Assembly: GCA_034189725.1 (NCBI GenBank)
Contig: JAXHUK010000012.1
Location: forward strand, 1-16,893
Length of the DNA stretch: 16,893 nucleotides
Direction: 5' to 3'
Origin: JAXHUK01 sp034189725
Lineage (GTDB): Bacteria; Chloroflexota; Dehalococcoidia; SZUA-161
Under the pieces are notes generated by a model. That model did no database searches. It was not told the origin of the DNA and saw only the letters and a program-made list of their open reading frames with translations. Made by a program: the position numbers and the translations under genes. Position 1 is the stretch's first letter. Each line of letters opens with the position of its first letter. This document shows positions 6,288 to 13,461 of this stretch, piece after piece.

Positions 6288-7472
6288 GTGAACTACTGCG
6301 TTGTAATACTTGATGGTGCTGCAGGTTGGCCTTTGCTTGAGCGAGGCAGTAAAACATCCCTGGAACTGGCGCACATTCCCAATTTAGACCGGATGGCACG
6401 GGAGGGTATTCTGGGGCTGGTGACCACAGTGCCCGATGGGATGGAACCCTCTAGCGCCTGTGCTTGCATGTCTATAATGGGCTATGATCCGAGAGTATAC
6501 TACCGGGGACGAAGCGCAATAGAGGCTGTGAGCATGGGTATTCCTCTTAATGAGGGTGAGGTTGCCTTTCGCTGCAATCTCGTTTCTGTTCGTGATGGCA
6601 CGATGTGGGATTACAGCGCGGGCCATATAGGAGACAACGAAGCCCATTTGCTGATTGATGCCGTGGAAGAGAGCTTGGGGACCGATGCGATACAGTTCTA
6701 CCGCGGTGTCGGCTACAGGCACATTTGTAAGATAAAAGGGCACACAGAAACGCTCCAGGCGGTTTGCACACCACCGCATGATATCCCAAATAGACCGATC
6801 GAAAAATACCTTCCTCAGGGACAGGGAAGCGATGTATTACGTGACCTTATGGTTCGCTCTATGGATGTATTGAACGATCACCCTGTGAACAAAGCAAGGG
6901 AAGCCCGTGGAGAAACACCTGCTACGATGATCTGGCTCTTTTGGGGTAGTGGCGAAATTCCTGAATTGCCGACATTTAAGGAAAACTACGGCCTGGATGC
7001 TGCGATGACGTCAGGAGTGGATCTGCTCAGGGGATTAGCAAAGATGGCGAGTATAGCGAACCTGGACATTCCGGGAGTTACCGATGGCCCTGACAACGAT
7101 TATGTTGCGCAGGTAGTCGGTGCCATGAAGTCATTGCAGGAGCATGATCTTGTATTCATTCACATTGAATCGCCTGACGAAGCCGGTCATGCAGGTGATA
7201 TCGAAGCTAAACTAGAGGCTATTGAAAAATCAGACAAAGAGGTGATAGGGCGGCTCCTTTCCAGTGGTGGTGACGATATCCGCATTCTGGCTTTACCCGA
7301 TCATCCAACGCCGATCGAGGTTCGAACACACACTGCGGAGCCGATTCCATTCGTGCTCTGGGGGCCGGGATTCCAGAACACAGGGGCTCATGCATTTAGC
7401 GAGGCTGAGGCGAAACGCACAGGCGTCTTCATCGAAGATGGGCACACGATTATGAGAAGATTGATAGGATAA
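6288..7472 (+). CDS. apgM: ApgM-like alkaline-phosphatase-superfamily enzyme: cofactor-independent phosphoglycerate mutase or homoserine kinase (TIGR02535 type)
   Basis: 394-residue member of the archaeal-type phosphoglycerate mutase family. Metal-site residues visible are Asp9 (VVILDGAAGWP), Asp297/His301 in ESPDEAGHAGD, Asp338/His339 in LPDHPTP and His348 in RTHTAEPIPF. The nucleophile region reads EPSSACACMSIMGYDP (Ser55/Ser56), where the family usually has GSDVA. The sequence resembles the TIGR02535 group most, for which a homoserine kinase role was proposed and, as I recall, supported genetically in Desulfovibrio. The next gene is lysC, the first step towards threonine, which favours that role; phosphoglycerate mutase remains possible. 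The start is GTG 6288 with no ribosome-binding site, as expected for a leaderless message. Confidence 0.85.
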   Translation: MNYCVVILDGAAGWPLLERGSKTSLELAHIPNLDRMAREGILGLVTTVPDGMEPSSACACMSIMGYDPRVYYRGRSAIEAVSMGIPLNEGEVAFRCNLVSVRDGTMWDYSAGHIGDNEAHLLIDAVEESLGTDAIQFYRGVGYRHICKIKGHTETLQAVCTPPHDIPNRPIEKYLPQGQGSDVLRDLMVRSMDVLNDHPVNKAREARGETPATMIWLFWGSGEIPELPTFKENYGLDAAMTSGVDLLRGLAKMASIANLDIPGVTDGPDNDYVAQVVGAMKSLQEHDLVFIHIESPDEAGHAGDIEAKLEAIEKSDKEVIGRLLSSGGDDIRILALPDHPTPIEVRTHTAEPIPFVLWGPGFQNTGAHAFSEAEAKRTGVFIEDGHTIMRRLIG

Positions 7473-7501
7473 CGCTCACCGTATTGGAAAGTGAAGTGTT
7501 A

Positions 7502-7534
7502 CTCTCTCGATGGCTATCGGCGTCATCGAGAGAG
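7502..7534 (+). terminator. 11-bp perfect hairpin after the ApgM-like gene
   Basis: CTCTCTCGATG (7502-7512) and CATCGAGAGAG (7524-7534) form a perfect 11-bp stem with an 11-nt loop, about 30 bp after the stop codon. There is no T-run after it. It may terminate or protect the 3' end of the upstream message. Confidence 0.45.
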
Positions 7535-7556
7535 CCTTGATTGTAAGGTATTTCAG

Positions 7557-7585
7557 TTGAGCCAAAGGTTCTCGACCAGTAAACT
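7557..7585 (+). promoter_or_regulatory. Possible lysC promoter
   Basis: TTGAGC (7557-7562), a 17-bp spacer and TAAACT (7580-7585), each hexamer matching four of six consensus bases. The predicted start is near 7592. Confidence 0.4.
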
Positions 7586-7606
7586 CCCGGTATTCAGGTA
7601 ATCACT

Positions 7607-7626
7607 CCTGGCTAAAGCGGGCCAGG
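7607..7626 (+). promoter_or_regulatory. Short leader hairpin before the lysC ribosome-binding site
   Basis: CCTGGC (7607-7612) and GCCAGG (7621-7626) form a 6-bp stem with an 8-nt loop. It ends only a few bases before the GAGGAG ribosome-binding site of lysC. The region is far too short for a lysine riboswitch. Confidence 0.35.
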
Positions 7627-7640
7627 ACGAGGAGAATATC

Positions 7641-8855
7641 ATGGCACTTGTTGTACAGAAATACGGCGGCAGTTCGGTAGCGGACGCAGAAAAAATCAAG
7701 GGCGTAGCCGAGCGGGCAGCTATATCACAAGAGCAGGGTAATCAGGTAGTGGTGGTCGTGTCGGCCATGGGCAAGACTACCGATGAGCTGATCAATCTTG
7801 CTCATCAGGTTACGGACCGTCCCGATGAAAGGGAACTCGATGTTCTCCTTTCAACAGGTGAGACAGTATCGAGTACGTTGCTCGCTATGTCGTTGCGGAC
7901 ACGAGGGCTTAAGGCAATAAGCCTGAGTGGTGCCCAGGCCGGGATAAGGACAGACGCTGTTTATAGCAGGGCTCGCATACTGAAAGTCGATCCGCAGCGC
8001 ATCACAAAAGAGTTGAAGAAGGGAAAGGTTGTTATAGTTGCTGGATTCCAGGGGATAACCGATGAGATGGATGTCACCACGCTGGGGCGTGGTGGCTCTG
8101 ACACTACCGCTGTAGCCTTGGCGATAAGCCTGGGAGCGGACAGGTGCGAGATCTATACTGATGTCGAGGGCGTTTATACTGCTGATCCACGCCTGGTTCC
8201 AGAGGCGAACAGGCTGGAAGAGGTTGGCTATGACGAGATGCTGGAGATGGCATCCTATGGGGCCAGGGTTATGCACTCACGCGCTGTAGAGTTGGGTGAG
8301 GTATATAGTATGCCTATACTGGTAGCTTCAAGTTTTAGCAACAATCAGGGAACTCTAATTCACAGAGGTGCTTCTATGGAAGTTGGAAATAAAGTTCGAG
8401 GAATAGCTCACGATCTCAATGTGGCAAAGGTAACAATAGTTGGTGTCCCTGACAAACCGGGTGTTGCCAGCGCTATTTTCGATTGTCTGGCAAAAGCAAG
8501 TATAAGCGTAGATACCATTGTCCAGAATGCCAGCATAAACAGAATCACAGACCTCACATTCACTGTAACCAAGAGTGATCTGACAAAGGCCATGGAGGTT
8601 ATCGATCCTGTAGTTAAATCCATAGGCGCTCGGGAGTGCACAAGTGACACCAGGCTGGCGAAAGTGAGTGTTATCGGAGCGGGCATGCAGTCTGCACCAG
8701 GATATGCAGCCAGGATGTTCAATGCTCTCTATGAAGAAGGCGTAAACATAGAGTTGATCACCACATCGGAGATAAGGATAACCTGCATTATCGACGAGGC
8801 CAGGACCAGTGATGCCGTTCGTGCTCTACACAGAGCGTTCGAACTTGAAGTGTAG
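7641..8855 (+). CDS. lysC: Aspartate kinase
   Basis: 404-residue aspartokinase, the first committed step from aspartate to lysine, threonine and methionine. The N-terminal kinase domain has KYGGSS at residues 7-12, VVVSAMGKTTDEL, the LLSTGE motif, TLGRGGSDT and the IYTDVEGVYTADPR segment. Two ACT domains occupy about 265-404, where amino-acid feedback normally acts. The length fits the monofunctional LysC of Gram-positive bacteria (about 405). The ATG 7641-7643 has GAGGAG upstream. An internal in-frame ATG with its own ribosome-binding site could produce the separate regulatory subunit. The preceding ApgM-like gene may supply another threonine-pathway step. Confidence 0.96.
   Translation: MALVVQKYGGSSVADAEKIKGVAERAAISQEQGNQVVVVVSAMGKTTDELINLAHQVTDRPDERELDVLLSTGETVSSTLLAMSLRTRGLKAISLSGAQAGIRTDAVYSRARILKVDPQRITKELKKGKVVIVAGFQGITDEMDVTTLGRGGSDTTAVALAISLGADRCEIYTDVEGVYTADPRLVPEANRLEEVGYDEMLEMASYGARVMHSRAVELGEVYSMPILVASSFSNNQGTLIHRGASMEVGNKVRGIAHDLNVAKVTIVGVPDKPGVASAIFDCLAKASISVDTIVQNASINRITDLTFTVTKSDLTKAMEVIDPVVKSIGARECTSDTRLAKVSVIGAGMQSAPGYAARMFNALYEEGVNIELITTSEIRITCIIDEARTSDAVRALHRAFELEV
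8376..8855 (+). CDS. Putative internal-start beta (regulatory) subunit of aspartate kinase
   Basis: ATG 8376-8378 is codon 246 of lysC, in frame, and is preceded by AGAGGTG (8364-8370) five bases upstream. Translation from here would give a 159-residue protein, starting MEVGNKVRGIAHDLNVAKVT, that holds only the two ACT domains. In Bacillus and Corynebacterium aspartokinases an internal start at the equivalent place makes the beta subunit of an alpha2beta2 enzyme. Use of this start is inferred from position and ribosome-binding site. Confidence 0.5.
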   Translation: MEVGNKVRGIAHDLNVAKVTIVGVPDKPGVASAIFDCLAKASISVDTIVQNASINRITDLTFTVTKSDLTKAMEVIDPVVKSIGARECTSDTRLAKVSVIGAGMQSAPGYAARMFNALYEEGVNIELITTSEIRITCIIDEARTSDAVRALHRAFELEV

Positions 8856-8906
8856 ATAGTTGCCTGCTCCACTGACAGGGGCGGCGCTTGCTATGGTTCT
8901 AATTGT

Positions 8907-8946
8907 ATTGACCGTGCTCTCAAGCAAACCTGAGGGCACGGTCAAT
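8907..8946. terminator. 16-bp hairpin between convergent lysC and the NifU-like gene
   Basis: Bases 8907-8922 and 8931-8946 pair over 16 bp, with one G-T position, around an 8-nt loop; the outer arm is ATTGACCGTGC. The position between two convergent genes suggests a bidirectional terminator, but neither strand has a T-run after the stem. Confidence 0.55.
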
Positions 8947-8991
8947 CAGTTTCAGCTACATCTGTTGCGGTCTATAAGATAACCTGTCGTT

Positions 8992-9210
8992 TTAGATAGA
9001 GACTACCTCGACTACCTCGGGAACACGTTCCTTTATAACCCGTTCCACACCATTCTTCAGGGTCATCGTTGCCATCGGACAGCCACCACAAGCACCGGTA
9101 AGTCGTACGGTGACAGTACCGTTCTCCACGCCAAGCAATTCGACGCCACCGCCGTCTGCTTGTAGTTGTGGTCGTATCAGCGCTAAAGCAGCTTCCACTT
9201 TCTCTCTCAT
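8992..9210 (-). CDS. NifU C-terminal-domain protein (NFU-type iron-sulfur scaffold)
   Basis: 72-residue stand-alone NifU C-terminal domain. The cluster-binding CxxC is Cys41-Gly-Gly-Cys44 in LTGACGGCPMATMTL, and the QADGGGVELL segment is typical of the family. Such proteins carry or transfer [4Fe-4S] clusters to apoproteins, usually as a dimer bridged by the CxxC pairs. The ATG 9208-9210 has GGAGG upstream. It is transcribed away from the FAD oxidoreductase gene and converges on lysC. No IscS, SufBCD or other cluster-assembly gene lies nearby, so it is probably a free-standing carrier. Confidence 0.93.
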   Translation of the reverse strand: MREKVEAALALIRPQLQADGGGVELLGVENGTVTVRLTGACGGCPMATMTLKNGVERVIKERVPEVVEVVSI

Positions 9211-9258
9211 TGTAATCCTCCTCGCAATAGTAATCGCATTACTTCGATCATTGATTTT

Positions 9259-9288
9259 ACCTTATCATTTGTGACTCAGGTTTGTCAA
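9259..9288 (-). promoter_or_regulatory. Possible promoter of the NifU-like gene
   Basis: On the minus strand a perfect TTGACA (plus 9283-9288), an 18-bp spacer and TAAGGT (plus 9259-9264). The -10 is poor. Confidence 0.4.
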
Positions 9289-9349
9289 TATCAATAGTCA
9301 CTAAAACATGAGCAGGTTGTGGTAGAATCCACTGAATCGATTCATAAGT

Positions 9350-9378
9350 TTGACAATACGGGATTTGCGGTGTAGAAT
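9350..9378 (+). promoter_or_regulatory. Promoter of the FAD oxidoreductase gene, predicting a nearly leaderless mRNA
   Basis: Perfect TTGACA (9350-9355), a 17-bp spacer and TAGAAT (9373-9378). The predicted start is near 9385, three bases before the GTG at 9388 and twelve before the ATG at 9397. Confidence 0.75.
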
Positions 9379-9387
9379 GCCAGGTCA

Positions 9388-10785
9388 GTGAGACCGATGC
9401 AAACAGTGTATGATGTTATCATAGTCGGCAGTGGGCCTGCGGGCATCTTCGCCGCATTGGAGCTAAGCCCAGCTACCGATCTCAGCATTCTGCTTCTGGA
9501 GAAAGGAAAGTCACTCAATCTCCGAAAATGTCCTATCATAGGCAAAGGACTTACATGCCCGCCATGTATTCCGTGCGGTCTGGTTAGCGGATGGGGAGGA
9601 TCCGGTGCCTTTAGCGATGGCAAGCTGACGCTATCTCCTAATGTTGGTGGACAGCTTTCCAGTTATCTGGGTACCGAGCAAACATCTGATCTGATTCACT
9701 ACGTCGATGAACTCTACCTCATGTTCGGTGCCTCGAACGATGTCTATGGACTGGGACAGGAAACGGAGCAACTGGGGCAGAGGGCAAAACAAGCAGGTCT
9801 GAGACTTATTCCTGTGCCGATTCGCCACATGGGCACGGAACTCTGCTACGATGTTTTGCAGCATATGCACAGCTTCCTTGCGGATAGAATCGAGTTGCAG
9901 ACTGATACGGCAGTTACCTCCATTATTGTCGAAGATGGGGTTGTCAAAGGTGTTGAGACGGACGATGGACAGCGGATAGAGTCGCGCTTTGTCATTGTTG
10001 CTCCTGGCAGGGAGGGTGCAGATTGGCTGTTAAAGGAAAGCTCCCGGCTCGGGATGACTTTACATAATAACCCGATTGATGTCGGAGTCAGGGTAGAGTT
10101 GCCCTCGTCAGTGCTCGAAGAGTTGACCAGCGTACTCTATGAGGCTAAGCTTGAGTTCTATTCACCGACATTTGGTGACCGTATACGGACATTCTGTATG
10201 TGTCCTGAAGGAGAGGTCACTATGGAAACCACCGGTGGTTCTGATACGGTGATAACAGTGAATGGACATAGCTACTCGCATCGCAAAACAGCTAACACTA
10301 ACTTTGCTTTATTGGTCAGTGCCAACTTCTCTGAGCCATTCCGTGAACCGATAGGTTACGGGAGATACCTTGCTCGCCTGGCAAACATTATAAGCGGCGG
10401 TGTCGTTGTACAGAGATGGGGTGATCTGTGCAATGGTCGTGATTCGACAGTATCTTCCATTGCGGAGGGGATTGTTGATCCTACACTGAAGAGTGCTACA
10501 CCGGGTGATCTCGGTTACGTACTACCATTTCGTTTCCTCAAAGGCATCAGCGAGATGCTGAGCGCGTTGGACAATATAGCACCTGGGGTGGCCGCTCCTG
10601 ATACGTTGCTTTACGGAGTTGAGGTCAAGTTTTACTCGTCACGACTGGAGCTTACCACAAACCTGGAGACTGAAATAGCCAATTTGTTCGCTATTGGCGA
10701 CGGAGCTGGAGTCACCCGTGGGTTGATTCAAGCTGCTGCTTCGGGTGTGGTTGCCGCAAGAGAGATAGTCCGACGGGTAAGCTAG
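9388..10785 (+). CDS. FAD-dependent oxidoreductase, COG2509 type
   Basis: 465-residue flavoprotein. The N-terminal Rossmann motif is VIIVGSGPAGIFAAL (about residues 10-23), and the C-terminal FAD motif FAIGDGAGVTRGLIQAA lies near residue 435. Between them is the segment GWGGSGAFSDGKL, characteristic of COG2509 dehydrogenases, preceded by four cysteines (48, 57, 60, 63). The physiological substrate of this group is not known to me. The start is GTG 9388 or ATG 9397; neither has a ribosome-binding site inside the predicted transcript, because the promoter places +1 at about 9385. GTG is chosen as the longer, leaderless-compatible start. The next gene downstream is tRNA-Pro. Confidence 0.85.
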   Translation: MRPMQTVYDVIIVGSGPAGIFAALELSPATDLSILLLEKGKSLNLRKCPIIGKGLTCPPCIPCGLVSGWGGSGAFSDGKLTLSPNVGGQLSSYLGTEQTSDLIHYVDELYLMFGASNDVYGLGQETEQLGQRAKQAGLRLIPVPIRHMGTELCYDVLQHMHSFLADRIELQTDTAVTSIIVEDGVVKGVETDDGQRIESRFVIVAPGREGADWLLKESSRLGMTLHNNPIDVGVRVELPSSVLEELTSVLYEAKLEFYSPTFGDRIRTFCMCPEGEVTMETTGGSDTVITVNGHSYSHRKTANTNFALLVSANFSEPFREPIGYGRYLARLANIISGGVVVQRWGDLCNGRDSTVSSIAEGIVDPTLKSATPGDLGYVLPFRFLKGISEMLSALDNIAPGVAAPDTLLYGVEVKFYSSRLELTTNLETEIANLFAIGDGAGVTRGLIQAAASGVVAAREIVRRVS

Positions 10786-10907
10786 GGTATCTATCCTGCA
10801 GAATAGTCCAACCTTCTTTGAGCCAGAACTCCGAATTTGACAAAGAAAGCCGGGATGCGTATAGTAAATACGAATTAAATACATAGGTAGTGAATCCTTT
10901 AAGGTTT

Positions 10908-10922
10908 GGTTATAGTATAACC
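10908..10922. repeat. Palindrome upstream of tRNA-Pro
   Basis: GGTTATA-G-TATAACC is a perfect 7-bp inverted repeat with a single central base, nested in a longer AAGGTT...AACCTT pair (10901-10906, 10919-10924). It includes a -10-like TATAGT (10911-10916) with a predicted start near 10923. The matching -35 is poor (TAGTGA). Confidence 0.5.
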
Positions 10923-10946
10923 TTACGATGAGGGGTAACTGCCAAT

Positions 10947-11020
10947 CGGGGAGTGGCGCAGCCTGGTAGCGCACTTGCATGGGGTGCAAGGGGTCGCAGG
11001 TTCAAATCCTGTCTCCCCGA
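10947..11020 (+). tRNA. tRNA-Pro (anticodon GGG)
   Basis: A 74-nt cloverleaf. The acceptor stem CGGGGAG pairs with CTCCCCG and the discriminator is A11020. The anticodon stem CTTGC/GCAAG encloses loop ATGGGGT, giving anticodon GGG. The T arm has the standard GGTTCAAATCC. The CCA end is not encoded; CTTTTTATTT follows directly and probably serves as a terminator T-run. Confidence 0.96.
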
Positions 11021-11291
11021 CTTTTTATTTAATCAACCTCTAGCTATCCACAGGTATTCTATGGTATACTGCCACCGTTTTCGCAGTCGAGCGCCATGTA
11101 TCTACAGAAAACCATGTATCCCCGGAGTAGATAGGGATATTGCGGTACAAACGCGGTAATTGCCGGCGCTACAAAAGGGGCCAGAGTAGCTACACCACGA
11201 CGTGTGGAAACGGCTTATGGTTGTTGGGGAAATTCGATACTCAGACTTGCGCTGAGATGATGCGAGGGATGAGTGAGAGATACATTATATC
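11021..11291. other. Intergenic region between the convergent tRNA-Pro and tRNA-Ile genes
   Basis: About 270 bp with no convincing gene. It begins with the T-rich tail of tRNA-Pro. A 5-bp minus-strand hairpin (CTCAG/CTGAG) lies near 11240-11256. A TATACT near 11064 has no good -35 partner. Short frames here have no ribosome-binding site or family match. Confidence 0.5.
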
Positions 11292-11367
11292 TGGTGGGCG
11301 GAGAAGGATTTGAACCTTCGACCCCTACTTTATCAGAGTAGTGCTCTAACCCCTGAGCTACCCGCCC
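11292..11367 (-). tRNA. tRNA-Ile (anticodon GAT), CCA encoded
   Basis: Read on the minus strand, GGGCGGGTAGCTCAG starts a standard cloverleaf. The anticodon stem CTACT/AGTAG encloses loop CTGATAA, giving anticodon GAT. The acceptor has one G-U pair at its base (position 7:66). The 3' CCA is encoded (plus 11292-11294), unlike the neighbouring tRNA-Pro. It lies downstream of the 16S gene on the same strand, but outside the 16S processing stalk and with its own promoter. Confidence 0.96.
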
Positions 11368-11407
11368 TATCTTTCCTGTCACATGCTTCCTATAGTTGAC
11401 GCTGTTG

Positions 11408-11437
11408 ATTATAGCACCATAGCACTACCTTAATCAA
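11408..11437 (-). promoter_or_regulatory. Promoter of tRNA-Ile
   Basis: On the minus strand TTGATT (plus 11432-11437), an 18-bp spacer and a perfect TATAAT (plus 11408-11413). The predicted start is near 11401, giving a 34-nt leader before the tRNA. This allows tRNA-Ile to be transcribed without the 16S gene. Confidence 0.7.
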
Positions 11438-11629
11438 TATCATCCACGATTAATTACTCATATATAGCTACATGAAATTCACAATGAACGGCCCCATTCG
11501 CGGCAATGATAGGATCATGCCATGTCACCCCTGCAGGAGCAGAGGTTCTGGGAAGTAATCAGCCCAGCCGGGTGATTAACTGCCCATGAGGCATAGAGGG
11601 CGGGTACTGAGGGCTCAATGCATGAAAAA

Positions 11630-11658
11630 AGCACCTTAGCGACTGGATAGTGGAAGGA
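11630..11658 (-). repeat. 3' arm of the 16S rRNA processing stalk
   Basis: This 29-nt stretch pairs with 13260-13288 at 27 of 29 positions, including a 17-bp uninterrupted block (ACTGGATAGTGGAAGGA) and a 9-bp block (AGCACCTTA). Inverted repeats that bring the two ends of pre-16S together are the usual RNase III substrate. In the transcript this arm is followed at once by a T6 run (plus 11625-11630). Confidence 0.85.
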
Positions 11659-11677
11659 GGTTTATGCTCTATGTTTT

Positions 11678-11697
11678 CGATGGAGTACACTCCATCG
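11678..11697 (-). repeat. Hairpin in the 16S trailer
   Basis: CGATGGAGT (11678-11686) and ACTCCATCG (11689-11697) form a perfect 9-bp stem separated by two bases, inside the stalk-enclosed trailer between the 16S 3' end and the stalk arm. Confidence 0.6.
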
Positions 11698-11739
11698 ACC
11701 GACCTAGGATTCTTGAGGCCAGAGCCTCGAGACTCCCTA

Positions 11740-13247
<1,508 letters not shown>

Positions 13248-13259
13248 AAAAACTTTTCT

Positions 13260-13288
13260 TCCTTCCACTATCCAGTTGTTAAGGTGCT
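13260..13288 (-). repeat. 5' arm of the 16S processing stalk, containing a boxA-like element
   Basis: Partner of 11630-11658 (27 of 29 paired). The leader reads AGCACCTTAACA (plus 13277-13288), which matches the rRNA antitermination boxA consensus TGCTCTTTAACA at nine of twelve positions. The only two unpaired positions of the stalk fall inside its ACA end. Confidence 0.7.
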
Positions 13289-13315
13289 ATTGCTATAAGG
13301 GTTACACAAAAAGTA

Positions 13316-13344
13316 AGTCTAGAGGATTTCCATCGTTTTGTCAA
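13316..13344 (-). promoter_or_regulatory. 16S rRNA promoter with an upstream A-tract
   Basis: On the minus strand a perfect TTGACA (plus 13339-13344), a 17-bp spacer and TAGACT (plus 13316-13321). An A8 tract (plus 13348-13355) lies four bases upstream of the -35, where a proximal UP-element would sit. The predicted start, near 13309, gives a leader of about 60 nt. Confidence 0.8.
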
Positions 13345-13461
13345 GTGTTTTTTTTCGGTAATCTTTTCCACTGCTTCAATTACTATGGAATGCTTCGCTC
13401 GGATCGTATCTGCCATGCCTGCTGTCGACAATCCCGGCCAAAACGAGATACCATCATACGT

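Larger units (their letters stand above)
11368..11739. other. Spacer between 16S rRNA and tRNA-Ile
   Basis: 372 bp without a protein gene. From right to left it holds trailer hairpins next to the 16S end (11678-11697 and 11704-11740), the 3' arm of the processing stalk (11630-11658) followed in the transcript by a T6 run, an imperfect hairpin (11555-11580, no T-run) and the tRNA-Ile promoter. The stretch from about 11440 to 11550 shows nothing recognisable. Confidence 0.6.

Noticed and set aside
7535..7640. Lysine riboswitch before lysC
   Set aside because: Only about 105 bases lie between the hairpin and the start codon, and the multi-helix core is not recognisable.
10953..11159. 68-codon plus-strand frame over tRNA-Pro
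   Set aside because: The first half is the tRNA itself, and the rest has no homology or ribosome-binding site.
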